This document shows positions 7,233-15,345 of a DNA stretch of 64,000 bases, piece after piece (within the stretch, counting starts at the first letter, position 1; each line of letters starts with the position of its first letter). Made by a program: the position numbers and the translations under genes. The DNA is taken from contig NZ_WJFD01000001.1 of assembly GCF_009647655.1 (NCBI RefSeq), forward strand, positions 2,728,001 through 2,792,000, in the 5' to 3' direction. Source of the DNA: Chitinophaga sp. SYP-B3965 (GTDB lineage Bacteria > Bacteroidota > Bacteroidia > Chitinophagales > Chitinophagaceae). The notes below the pieces were generated by a model. That model did not search any database. It saw only the letters and a program-made list of their open reading frames with translations, and was not told the DNA's origin.

Positions 7233-8399
7233 ATGAACCCGCACTACATCCTGTTTGATACGCCTGAGCGCGACCAGTTGTTTCCCTTTACGCATACCCG
7301 CGCGGTAGCGGCCTGTAAAACAGGTTTGCTCACCATCCGGGAGAAATGGGAAAGATGGTTGCAAACCTCCCCCATCAGTTATATTACGATGGATTACCTG
7401 GAGGCAAAATATCCTCTGATCAAAGCCCCTAAAAATGCCGTAAATGTATTGGTGAACGGTCACCTCCTACCCTCCGCCGCACTTTTAAAGACCATCCGTA
7501 AAATGGTAGCCGGCCAGGAATTATATAAAAATGGACGATTACTGGTTAAAGTTGTGAGCGGGGACGATTTCTTCATGCCGCCCAGCCAGAGCAGGATAGA
7601 TTTTGAAGGCGAAGTACTGCGTATTGATCAGCCATGGCAGATCACACAATATAACGACAGGGCCATCCGCGATGATTTTGAATTACTTACAAAAGGACGT
7701 ACTTCAGCCCCCATTTCCCCCACCAACCAGGTTTTCAACGCAGAACAAATTTTCATAGAACCGGGAGCATCTGTAGAATGCAGTGTGCTGAATGCTGTGA
7801 ACGGTCCCATTTACATAGGAAAAAACGCATTGATCATGGAAGGCTGCCTGATCCGCGGCCCTTTTGGTATCGGAGAAAACTCCGTGCTTAAGATGGGCAC
7901 CAGGATCTATGGCGCCACATCTATTGGTGACCATTGTGTAGTAGGTGGCGAAGTAAAGAACACCGTGTTCTTCGACAATACCAATAAAAGTCATGATGGC
8001 TACCTGGGTGATGCCGTGATAGGTGAATGGTGTAACCTTGGCGCACATACCTGCTGTTCCAACATGAAGAACAACGCCCGGGAAGTAAGGGTATGGATGG
8101 AAGCCAAGAACGAAGCCTGGTCTGCCGGCAACAAATGCGGTGTGCTAATGGGAGATTACAGCAGATGTGGTATAAACACGATGTTCAATACTGGAACTGT
8201 AGTGGGTGTATCCTCCAATGTATTTGGCGGCAATTTCCCGCCCAAATTCGTGCCTTCTTTCAGTTGGGGAGGCACAGATACCCAGGAGCGTTACCGGCTC
8301 AATGAAGCCCTCCGTGATGCGGATTCCTGGATGCAGTTAAAGGGGCAGGAACTTACGCCGGCGGATGAACAAATATTAACACATTTATTTCAAGGGTAA
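7233..8399 (+). CDS. GlmU-like sugar nucleotidyltransferase/acyltransferase family protein
   Basis: A 388-residue protein of the GlmU-like family common in Bacteroidota. The N terminus (ILFDTPERDQLFPFT, then GLLTIREKWERW) is a divergent nucleotidyltransferase-like domain without the LxxGxGTRM loop of true GlmU. From about residue 165 onward there are left-handed beta-helix hexapeptide repeats with IFIEPGASVEC, GPIYIGKNA, GTRIYGATSIG and a metal-binding-like stretch around VGGEVKNTVF. The acyltransferase half is therefore well supported; nucleotidyl transfer is doubtful. It lies 50 bp before tpiA and may share its transcript. The substrate is unknown. Confidence 0.85.
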   Translation: MNPHYILFDTPERDQLFPFTHTRAVAACKTGLLTIREKWERWLQTSPISYITMDYLEAKYPLIKAPKNAVNVLVNGHLLPSAALLKTIRKMVAGQELYKNGRLLVKVVSGDDFFMPPSQSRIDFEGEVLRIDQPWQITQYNDRAIRDDFELLTKGRTSAPISPTNQVFNAEQIFIEPGASVECSVLNAVNGPIYIGKNALIMEGCLIRGPFGIGENSVLKMGTRIYGATSIGDHCVVGGEVKNTVFFDNTNKSHDGYLGDAVIGEWCNLGAHTCCSNMKNNAREVRVWMEAKNEAWSAGNKCGVLMGDYSRCGINTMFNTGTVVGVSSNVFGGNFPPKFVPSFSWGGTDTQERYRLNEALRDADSWMQLKGQELTPADEQILTHLFQG

Positions 8400-8449
8400 T
8401 TGTGTATTTTTCGCGCTTCAAATTACCTGAATCGAAATAATAAATTCAT

Positions 8450-9208
8450 ATGAGAAAGAAGATCGTAGCAGCTAACTGGAAAATGAACCTTACGCTCGCA
8501 CAAGGCGAACAACTGGTGAATGACATCATCGCAGCTGGTATCAAATTATCAGAAGACCAGGAAGTGGTGATAGCACCACCTTTCCCCTACCTGATCAAAG
8601 TAAAGCAACTCATCCGGAACTATCCCGGCATCTACCTGGCCGCACAAAACTGCTACAGCGAAAAATCCGGCGCTTATACCGGTGAAGTATCTGCAGAGAT
8701 GTTACAGTCCATTGGAGTGGATTTCGTGATCATCGGCCACTCTGAGCGCAGAGAGTATTTCTCCGAAAGCAATGCACAACTGGCGAAGAAAATAGACCTG
8801 GCCCTGGCAAATGGTATCAAACCTATCTTCTGCTGCGGAGAGCCCCTGGAAATAAGGAAAGCAGAAACACAGAACACCTATGTGGCACAGCAATTACAGG
8901 AAAGCCTCTATCACCTGGATGCAGCAGCACTGAAAAATGTTGTGATCGCTTATGAACCTATCTGGGCTATCGGCACAGGCTTAACAGCCAGCGCACAACA
9001 GGCACAGGATATGCATGCTTTTATCAGGTCACAGATCGCAGAGCAATTTGGACGTGAGGCAGCCCTGGGTATTTCTATCCTGTACGGCGGAAGCGCAAAA
9101 CCTTCCAATGCCAAAGAACTCTTTGCTTCTCCTGATGTGGATGGCGGCCTGATTGGCGGCGCATCGCTGGTGGCAGCAGACTTTACAGCTATTGTTCAAA
9201 GCTTTTAA
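8450..9208 (+). CDS. tpiA: Triosephosphate isomerase
   Basis: A 252-residue TIM barrel that interconverts dihydroxyacetone phosphate and glyceraldehyde 3-phosphate in cytosolic glycolysis. Catalytic residues are visible: N9 and K11 in AANWKMN, H97 in IIGHSERR and E169 in AYEPIWAIGTG. The phosphate-binding ILYGGS and GGLIGGASL loops are near the C terminus. The length is normal. A weak -7 match (TATTTTTC) lies at 8405-8412, and a strong terminator follows at 9220. Confidence 0.98.
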   Translation: MRKKIVAANWKMNLTLAQGEQLVNDIIAAGIKLSEDQEVVIAPPFPYLIKVKQLIRNYPGIYLAAQNCYSEKSGAYTGEVSAEMLQSIGVDFVIIGHSERREYFSESNAQLAKKIDLALANGIKPIFCCGEPLEIRKAETQNTYVAQQLQESLYHLDAAALKNVVIAYEPIWAIGTGLTASAQQAQDMHAFIRSQIAEQFGREAALGISILYGGSAKPSNAKELFASPDVDGGLIGGASLVAADFTAIVQSF

Positions 9209-9219
9209 TAAAATACCAG

Positions 9220-9266
9220 GGCCTGCATCAGTGTAATAACACCTTTGATGCAGGCCCATTTTTTTT
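9220..9266 (+). terminator. Terminator after tpiA
   Basis: A 12-bp perfect stem (GGGCCTGCATCA with TGATGCAGGCCC) is followed by a seven-T run. Confidence 0.92.
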
Positions 9267-9401
9267 AGTATATTTTGCTAAAATTATTAGTATTTCCAAA
9301 AATGTTAGTATATTCGTGTTGTGAAAGAAAGGATGGATTATTCATTATTGCTGTTAATGATTAAGATCCGATCAAATTGATGATTGCACAATCGTAATGA
9401 C

Positions 9402-10013
9402 ATGGAACAAGAAGTATTATATGACTACATGTTGGTAATACATCCTGATGCACAAACGGTGCAGGATGTGAGTATGTTCAAGCACCTGATCGCGGAGGAA
9501 CTAGGGCCCTTCAACGGTGCTTTTACACAGGCACATATCTCTTTATTCCGATCGGAATTCCCGGACAGGTATGAAGCGGATTTTATCCAGATGCTGGAAA
9601 CACTGGCAACGGACCTCTCCGCTTTTACCGTGTATACTTCCAGGATCGACCATTGCAGGCAGGAAGAGTCAAGGCACACGTTATATGTGAACGTAGCTAA
9701 CCCAAAGCCGGTAGAAGACCTGCACAAGAAGATCTTGCACACGTTTGAGCTGAAAACCAGTTCTTACAAACCGCACATTGCATTGGCCAGGTCCATTAAC
9801 ACCCAACAGTTCAATCAGCTGGCGCCTTATTTTTCCAATAAGATGTTCGTACGCAGTTTTCACTGTCACAGCTTCAGCCTTTTAAGGAAACCTTCCCGGG
9901 GAGGCAGATACGAAGTAATACGTGAATTCCAGTTTGGAAAAGATCAGTCAGCAGATCAGTCATTATTTCAACATACCCAGGCAGTGGAACGCCGCCTTGC
10001 AGTAAGAGCATAA
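9402..10013 (+). CDS. 2H phosphoesterase (LigT / 2'-5' RNA ligase-like)
   Basis: A 203-residue protein with the two H-h-S/A-L motifs of the 2H superfamily: AHISLFRSEF near residue 47 and PHIALARSI near residue 129. These enzymes act on 2',3'-cyclic or 2'-5' phosphodiesters in RNA; the precise substrate is not evident. The ATG at 9402 is preferred to an upstream ATT. Three TTAGTAT words occur in the leader (9265-9311), and a TATATTCG at 9309-9316 is a possible -7 box. Confidence 0.85.
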   Translation: MEQEVLYDYMLVIHPDAQTVQDVSMFKHLIAEELGPFNGAFTQAHISLFRSEFPDRYEADFIQMLETLATDLSAFTVYTSRIDHCRQEESRHTLYVNVANPKPVEDLHKKILHTFELKTSSYKPHIALARSINTQQFNQLAPYFSNKMFVRSFHCHSFSLLRKPSRGGRYEVIREFQFGKDQSADQSLFQHTQAVERRLAVRA

Positions 10014-10348
10014 AACATACTTCTTCCGCCTTTCAAGAGTCAGTATCAATATCCCTCTAACGGGTCGGGCGTTCGTCTCCCGGCCCCTCCTCTACTTACG
10101 ACCCAACAAATTTACCAAACATACCTAACGCGCCCGCATGAGCTGTAATAAGAGCCTGTTCTCCATCTGCTGTACCCCACGGTTACAGCGCAGGTAGAGC
10201 AGTACTTCTTTTCAGCTTGTATAGTGCATACTTAGACGTGAGATTATTCATCGGAGATGATGATAATGATCAGTTATGCGCATAGAAATATGCCCTGCTG
10301 GCTTAATGCCCTGCATCCATGATGCTTCTTCTCCGTAAATTTAAATAC
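10014..10348. other. Gene-free gap with two small hairpins
   Basis: No convincing gene was found. An 8-bp GC-rich stem (10062-10069 with 10079-10086, one G-U pair, 9-base loop) lies in otherwise AT-rich sequence, and a second stem (GCTGTA 10169-10174 with TACAGC 10184-10189) follows. Neither has a T-run, so these are not obvious terminators. A decayed gene or an undescribed structured RNA are both possible. Confidence 0.4.
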
Positions 10349-10666
10349 ATGGAATGGGTTTCAATTAAACCATGCTACCAGGATGGGAAAATGCAATACA
10401 CTGAAGAACAAGCTGTATTTTCTCTTCTTACGAAAGCAGGCTTTCAACTGGAACACATGAGGAGAGCGGTTTTCCCTTCAGTTATTGAATATTTTTATTT
10501 TCATCCATCTTTACATATACAGGTGCATGAAGTGCAGGGTTCAGACACAGAGGCATCTCAATTCTTTATTTTTTATCCCGGCGGCAGCACCGCATTTGCA
10601 AAGGGCTTTGATCAGCTACAGCAAAGGTTTGCCGCCGGGACAACAGGTAACTTTATTATTTATTAA
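10349..10666 (+). CDS. Hypothetical small protein
   Basis: About 105 residues from ATG 10349; an alternative ATG at 10319 adds ten residues. No family was recognised. The protein looks globular, with no signal peptide, and has an aromatic stretch IEYFYFHPSLHIQVHEVQG and a Phe/Gly-rich C-terminal third. It lies 30 bp before the acylphosphatase gene in the same direction and may be co-transcribed with it. The codon pattern looks like real coding sequence, but there is no functional clue. Confidence 0.5.
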   Translation: MEWVSIKPCYQDGKMQYTEEQAVFSLLTKAGFQLEHMRRAVFPSVIEYFYFHPSLHIQVHEVQGSDTEASQFFIFYPGGSTAFAKGFDQLQQRFAAGTTGNFIIY

Positions 10667-10695
10667 TAGCTTTGCTATCATAATTCACTCAGCAC

Positions 10696-10968
10696 ATGAT
10701 TCATAAAGAAATAGTAGTAATAGGAAAAGTGCAGGGAGTTTACTTCAGGGCCACCGCCAAATCAGTAGCAGATAGAATGGGCATACGTGGTGCTGTTAAA
10801 AATCTTCCCGATGGCAATGTATGGATAACGGCAGAAGGTAATCCCGAAGCTGTAGAGGAATTTATTGACTGGTGCAGATACGGCCCCTCTGGTGCTAAAG
10901 TGACCAGTCTTGATATAACGGACCGTCCATTGCAATACTTTAAAGATTTTGATATCCTGCACACATAA
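10696..10968 (+). CDS. acyP: Acylphosphatase
   Basis: A 90-residue enzyme that hydrolyses acyl phosphates. The signature GKVQGVYFRA carries the catalytic arginine (R18), and the catalytic asparagine is N36 in VKNLPDG. The second family signature (GNVWITAEG) follows. The length is normal for the family. It probably shares a transcript with the small gene upstream. Confidence 0.95.
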   Translation: MIHKEIVVIGKVQGVYFRATAKSVADRMGIRGAVKNLPDGNVWITAEGNPEAVEEFIDWCRYGPSGAKVTSLDITDRPLQYFKDFDILHT

Positions 10969-11143
10969 AAAGTGCAGGATATTTTAAATTATTTCATTGC
11001 TACAGCTGTGTTATTACCCACTCACAACCCTTTACCAGCTTACGTTACAAGATGTCTCTAAAAAATAAATTAAGAGGTGGGGTTACTACCCAGCACTTAA
11101 TCGAAATAATTCAGCCAATTTAGATGCTTAAGATAGACTACTA

Positions 11144-11368
11144 ATGCCTCCAGCCCCGGATATATTAATCTTATTCGGGACAAATCTCCGCAGGATTCGA
11201 AAAGATAAAGGTTTCAGCCAGCGGGAATTGTCCTCCCGCTGCAATATTGATAATGCAGACATTTCCCGCATGGAGAATGGCACAATTAATATTACGCTTC
11301 AAACATTGCAGCAGTTAGCCGAAGCAATGGACATTGCTGTATGGGAGTTACTGGTTCCCAGGATATAA
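11144..11368 (+). CDS. XRE-family helix-turn-helix regulator (paralogue 1)
   Basis: A 74-residue protein that is almost entirely one Cro/CI-type HTH domain: NLRRIRKDKGFSQRELSSR, then DNADISRMENG, then TLQQLAEAMDI. There is no extra sensory or enzymatic domain. A second, related XRE gene begins 136 bp downstream in the same direction. No toxin, restriction or phage gene is adjacent, so the target is unknown. Confidence 0.9.
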   Translation: MPPAPDILILFGTNLRRIRKDKGFSQRELSSRCNIDNADISRMENGTINITLQTLQQLAEAMDIAVWELLVPRI

Positions 11369-11504
11369 AAGACTTGAAATTATTGGGTTCTCCAATTTAG
11401 CTTTTATTATTTCTATTAATAAAAAAACTACAAAGCTGCTGGCTAATCTTCCAGAAGATCTCTTGGGCAATTTAACTAAAATGCTACCTTACGACAAAAT
11501 ATGA

Positions 11505-11771
11505 ATGTCTATGGAAAAACTGAAAATTGTACTTTTATTCGCTGCAAATCTTCGGAGGATCCGAGGAGAGAAAGACTATTCTCTGAGGGAACTGGCAGCT
11601 CGTTGTGAGAAAATTGATCATGCGGATCTATCCCGATATGAACATGCAGACACAAATATTTCACTTGGAACACTGGATGAAATAGCAAAGGCATTAGGCG
11701 TTATTGCATCAGAATTAACCCTTCCTCCAGGTTATGTTATAAATAAAATCACTCCCTCTCCCCAGGCATAA
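11505..11771 (+). CDS. XRE-family helix-turn-helix regulator (paralogue 2)
   Basis: An 88-residue single-domain HTH protein aligning closely with the gene before it: NLRRIRGEKDYSLRELAAR, then DHADLSRYEHA, then TLDEIAKALGV. It has one extra residue in the turn and a longer C-terminal tail. The two genes look like a tandem duplication that has since diverged. A second ATG at 11511 is also possible. A bidirectional terminator follows directly. Confidence 0.9.
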   Translation: MSMEKLKIVLLFAANLRRIRGEKDYSLRELAARCEKIDHADLSRYEHADTNISLGTLDEIAKALGVIASELTLPPGYVINKITPSPQA

Positions 11772-11795
11772 AAAAAGCGAGGCTTACGCCTCGCT
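11770..11795. terminator. Bidirectional terminator between XRE and C1 peptidase genes
   Basis: An 8-bp perfect stem (AGCGAGGC with GCCTCGCT) with a 4-base loop has an A-run on its left. The A-run serves as the U-tract for the minus-strand peptidase transcript; on the plus strand the tail (ctaat) is weak. Confidence 0.75.
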
Positions 11796-11815
11796 CTAAT
11801 ATCATAAACATCGTT

Positions 11816-12973
11816 CTAGTTAATTTTCAACTTCTTCAGCAACGCTTTATCCAGCGAAGCTTTCGGCACAATCACATTAATGGTATTTACAGCAAAGTAA
11901 GGCTCCGAAACATATACATATCCTCCAAAAGGAGAAGATGTTGTGCCCCAGGAATTCTTTACAATAAAGAAAGGTTTCCCTTTCTTGCTTTTACCAATGC
12001 CGGTAATATGCATAAGGTGATCATCCTGCGTAACCAGGTTCTCAAACAGGCCCTGGCGATAGGCCGGTGTTACATTAACCTCTGCCAGATCCGGATCAGG
12101 ATGTGTTTTGTCAGGCACCGTATCATGCTCCGGTGAAAAAGCATAACCATACTTTGAAACAAAACCCTTGTTACTTACATCCGCATCCCACATTACAGTA
12201 TATCCGCCCTGCACAGCTGCTTTGGTAGCCCCTATCAGCTCTTCCAGCGTTACATTATAGAAACTGCCGTTAGCATGATTATCAGGCACCTCCAGCACAA
12301 AAGAACTATAGAAGGGATGATGTGTGAAAGAAGTAAGACTAACATAATCATCAGGGTTAAACTTCACCACCTCTTTTGCATACTTCTCCGGCGTATATGT
12401 TTTGCCTTTGTAGTCAAAAGTAGCAGGTGGTGTTTGCCCCATGTATTCGTCCAGGATAGCAGCATAACGTACTTCCCAATTGTTGGGAACAGGGCGTGTT
12501 TTCAGAATGCTGTCCAGATAGGTCTTTAACGCTTTCTCCATATCATTGTGGTTAAAGCGCTTCTCCCCTTCTTTCAATCCGCTAAAGGCAGATTCAGGCA
12601 TCAGTCCATATTTGCCGGCAGCGTTCAAAACATCATGCCCCAGGCCACCTTGTCCAAAACGGGAATCCCCCTGCCGCAGCACATAGTTACGTGCTTTGTA
12701 CAAATAAGTATTCCTAACCGTATACATTTCAGAAATATCAGGCTTTTCAGCGCCTGTACGCAAACATTCGCTTTCAATCAGCGATATAGTGGCAAAACAC
12801 CAGCAGGTGCCGGTGTTTCCCTGATCTTTCACCGCAGTGGCGGCATTATTCTTCAGGATGGAGAAACCATTGTTATCAGTACTTTGAATACTAACAGGGC
12901 TTTCCTGCGCAGCAGCCTGGAAACCAATTGCCAGGCTGAGCAGCAACGTCATCTCAAATCTCATAAGCGGCAT
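11816..12973 (-). CDS. Papain-fold (C1) cysteine peptidase, bleomycin hydrolase/PepC-like
   Basis: A 385-residue secreted protein. The N terminus is a signal peptide ending near FQAAAQ. The catalytic cysteine is C57 in QGNTGTCWCFA, a histidine occurs in DDHLMHITGIG and the catalytic asparagine in IVKNSWG. Long insertions between these motifs fit the bleomycin hydrolase (C1B) group rather than classic papain. A start at 12964 is also possible. A TATATTTG box at 12992-12985 suggests its own promoter, although the gene follows the envelope operon by only 29 bp. The export signal suggests a periplasmic or outer-membrane lipid-free location. Substrate unknown. Confidence 0.9.
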   Translation of the reverse strand: MPLMRFEMTLLLSLAIGFQAAAQESPVSIQSTDNNGFSILKNNAATAVKDQGNTGTCWCFATISLIESECLRTGAEKPDISEMYTVRNTYLYKARNYVLRQGDSRFGQGGLGHDVLNAAGKYGLMPESAFSGLKEGEKRFNHNDMEKALKTYLDSILKTRPVPNNWEVRYAAILDEYMGQTPPATFDYKGKTYTPEKYAKEVVKFNPDDYVSLTSFTHHPFYSSFVLEVPDNHANGSFYNVTLEELIGATKAAVQGGYTVMWDADVSNKGFVSKYGYAFSPEHDTVPDKTHPDPDLAEVNVTPAYRQGLFENLVTQDDHLMHITGIGKSKKGKPFFIVKNSWGTTSSPFGGYVYVSEPYFAVNTINVIVPKASLDKALLKKLKIN

Positions 12974-12984
12974 ATATTTGATCC

Positions 12985-12992
12985 CAAATATA
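12985..12992 (-). promoter_or_regulatory. -7 box for the C1 peptidase gene
   Basis: On the minus strand the sequence reads TATATTTG, matching TAnnTTTG, 11 bp before the longer start codon. No TTTG occurs 19 bp upstream, so the call rests on the -7 box alone. Confidence 0.45.
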
Positions 12993-13002
12993 CGAAACCC
13001 GA

Positions 13003-13719
13003 TTAGTTTTCGTGCTCTACCCTGCCATTTCCGGCAACAGCCTGTTCCGTGATAGCAGATCCTTTATATTTCACTTTCCCATTACCTGAAATAGCGATCT
13101 CCAGTTTCTTTTCTACATTCACATGGGCATTACCATTACCGGAAATATTTATCTCCATGTTCTGGGATTTCATGTCAGGGGCCACAAATTCTCCGCTACC
13201 GGAAATATTTACTTCCACTTTTGTAACACTACCGGCTAATTTCACCATCCCGGAACCTGAAACAGCCAGTTCGAGGCCAGAATAATTAAGGGAAAGGTCT
13301 ACATCCGCTTTGCCACTCAGTGATATTTCCAGCTTATCTCCTTTCAAAGACCCCTCTCCGGAAAAACTGGAAGAGCCGCTTGATTGCAGGGAGGACAGCT
13401 TGGGCAATGTGATGTAAACAACGATCGTGGCCGTAGGCTTTACGTTATACCCTTTCTTTGAATGCACCTGCAGTTCAGCTCCATCTACATTTGTTTCAAT
13501 ATAGGGTAACAGATTTTCATCTGCCTCCACTTCAATTGAAGTGGTACTCCCCTGCCTGAACAATACTTTGTAACGGCCGGAAACCTGTATTTCATCAAAC
13601 GAGCCACTGGCATTTCGTTTTTCTTTTTTGATCTTCCCGTTACCGGAAATGGTTTCCTGGGACTGGGCACTCACAGCCAGGCTGAGGGAAAGGAAAAATA
13701 GGACGAGAAAGGATTTCAT
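13003..13719 (-). CDS. DUF2807 (GIN-type adhesin-like) envelope protein
   Basis: A 238-residue secreted protein with a signal peptide ending near AVSAQ. The mature part is a run of beta-strands with recurring ISGNG, VSGSG and ISGSG turns, the hallmark of the DUF2807 right-handed beta-helix fold. The opening ASGSFDEIQVSGRYKVLFRQG matches the family. It lies 27 bp after another beta-repeat envelope protein in the ECF sigma operon. Family function is poorly defined; an envelope location is a firm inference, adhesion is not. Confidence 0.88.
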   Translation of the reverse strand: MKSFLVLFFLSLSLAVSAQSQETISGNGKIKKEKRNASGSFDEIQVSGRYKVLFRQGSTTSIEVEADENLLPYIETNVDGAELQVHSKKGYNVKPTATIVVYITLPKLSSLQSSGSSSFSGEGSLKGDKLEISLSGKADVDLSLNYSGLELAVSGSGMVKLAGSVTKVEVNISGSGEFVAPDMKSQNMEINISGNGNAHVNVEKKLEIAISGNGKVKYKGSAITEQAVAGNGRVEHEN

Positions 13720-13746
13720 GTGCTTTAGATTTTTTTAGGTTTTAGA

Positions 13747-14826
13747 TTATTCTCCTGCCAATTTTACATCGCTGTACGATCCATTAATTTTAATGACCGG
13801 AGAAGCATCTGTACCATTGGCTGTTATGGCGGACAAGGAGAGACTATTGTTCTTTTTGATGTTATTGAAGTTCTTCCATTCAAAGCCCTTGGCCTGGAAG
13901 TCACCGTATTGCAGGTTAGCGATCACCCTGAAAGCTGTTTTGAAACTTAGGCCGATCTTAACATCTGAATTCGTTGAACTGATGTTGATAGCGTCAAAGG
14001 AATTAGATAAATGGCGGATCAGTACATCTGAATAAGTGATCCTGAAATCCCCGGCAGTCTTCAAACCGTTCAGCTTTATATCCGAGTAATTAGAAGAATA
14101 TTTAAGCGTAATGCTCTCATCAATCTTATAATCATCATAATTACAATCGATGATCAGGTTATCGATCTTATTAAATACATAGCTGCTGTAGTTTGAATTA
14201 AGTTTCATGTTTTCCACATCCTCTGCCCGCAGGGAAGAATAGTTTGCATTCACGATCAGCGCATCCGCTTTACCGATACGGGCCTTATCTGTATAATTCA
14301 TATTCACCTTTAGCCCTTTATCAGATTTGCCAATATCAAAGAAGCCGTAGTTGATGGAAATATCTGTATAGAAAGGAAGTTCCCGGGCAAGGATATCGCC
14401 AAAACTATTATTCAGTGAAAGGCCTTCCAGGTTACGTGGCACATATAATACATAGTTCACCTGCACATGATCTTTTGAATCCTTTTTGCCCAGATTGAAC
14501 CATTTTTTTCCGGATGGGCTATACCTCGTTTCTATTTTTACATTATCCGGCGAAGCGGCGCCAATATTGATCTCCACCATCTCAGCCATTTTACGGGCCT
14601 GCTCTTCTGAATTACCAAAGCCGGTGATCTCTATCTCCGCTTTACATTCCATTTTATCCCAGGTATTAACAACGATCTTTCCATATTTATTGGCAATGGT
14701 TACCCGCGCTTGGGGGTTAAGTTTTATTTCTTTAGTGAGACGGATCTTATGCTCTTCATCTCCCTTTGCAGCGAATGCGGCAAACGGTAAGAGCAAAAAC
14801 AATACAAGAGTAGATTTAGAGAACAT
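13747..14826 (-). CDS. Secreted beta-repeat envelope protein, DUF4097-like
   Basis: A 359-residue protein with signal peptide MFSKSTLVLFLLLPFAAFA. The mature chain shows short repeating strands such as KVNMNYTDKARIG, IVNANYSSLRAED, LNSNYSSYVF and IDCNYDDYKID, forming a predicted beta-helix. The pattern is like DUF4097 proteins, which appear in envelope-stress operons in other phyla. It overlaps the upstream gene by 11 bp, so the two are translationally linked in the ECF sigma operon. The family assignment is by pattern, not certain. Confidence 0.7.
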   Translation of the reverse strand: MFSKSTLVLFLLLPFAAFAAKGDEEHKIRLTKEIKLNPQARVTIANKYGKIVVNTWDKMECKAEIEITGFGNSEEQARKMAEMVEINIGAASPDNVKIETRYSPSGKKWFNLGKKDSKDHVQVNYVLYVPRNLEGLSLNNSFGDILARELPFYTDISINYGFFDIGKSDKGLKVNMNYTDKARIGKADALIVNANYSSLRAEDVENMKLNSNYSSYVFNKIDNLIIDCNYDDYKIDESITLKYSSNYSDIKLNGLKTAGDFRITYSDVLIRHLSNSFDAINISSTNSDVKIGLSFKTAFRVIANLQYGDFQAKGFEWKNFNNIKKNNSLSLSAITANGTDASPVIKINGSYSDVKLAGE

Positions 14827-15343
14827 CTTTTTTAGTTGAAGGTGAGCTAGTATGTTTTTCCTGTTCAGAAAGGATCTTATCCAATAGGTCCAGTTTCATT
14901 TGGTAATACCTTACCATGGCAGAGCGGATCCTTTCATTCCCGGGATTTTCTGTCAATTCCTTTTCCAGCAGCAGATATGTTTCATTACGTAATTCCAGTT
15001 CAGCGCGGGTAGTGCTGTCCAGCCCTAACTGATCCGCTGGTATGGCTTTCAGCTCATCCAGCTTCTGCTCAATTTTGGATGTATAATAAAGTTCCATTTC
15101 TTCCATTTCAGGGATCACCACTGCTACGTCCTGTTTGGTATTTGCATATTTCACCAGTAAACCAGCATTGGCAATTAGTGCAATAAGGATGGCAGCCTTC
15201 CACCAGTGTTTTGCCATCATTCGCACCACGGATGTTTTTTGGCGGACAGGCAGCTCTTTTTCAAGACGGGCCCAAAGGCCTGGCCCCGGTCCCTCCTCCT
15301 CAAAGGAATCTCTGTGCTGCTTTATAAAATCCTCCAGTTTCAT
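14816..15343 (-). CDS. Single-pass membrane protein, putative anti-sigma factor
   Basis: About 175 residues from ATG 15343; a GTG at 15349 would overlap the sigma factor stop as GTGA. The first 45 residues are polar and cytoplasmic, one membrane helix (AAILIALIANAGLLVKYA) follows, and a helical, Glu-rich domain would be periplasmic. A membrane protein directly after an ECF sigma gene, with coupled translation, is the standard anti-sigma arrangement. No HXXXCXXC zinc anti-sigma motif is present, so the role rests on position and topology. Confidence 0.65.
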   Translation of the reverse strand: MKLEDFIKQHRDSFEEEGPGPGLWARLEKELPVRQKTSVVRMMAKHWWKAAILIALIANAGLLVKYANTKQDVAVVIPEMEEMELYYTSKIEQKLDELKAIPADQLGLDSTTRAELELRNETYLLLEKELTENPGNERIRSAMVRYYQMKLDLLDKILSEQEKHTSSPSTKKDVL

Positions 15344-15345
15344 AC

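Noticed and set aside
10062-10086. tRNA T-arm
   Set aside because: The stem has a 9-base loop rather than 7, no acceptor or anticodon arm could be formed, and no CCA follows.
11144-11771. Toxin-antitoxin module
   Set aside because: Both genes are HTH proteins; no RelE, HipA, HigB or other toxin partner is adjacent on either side.
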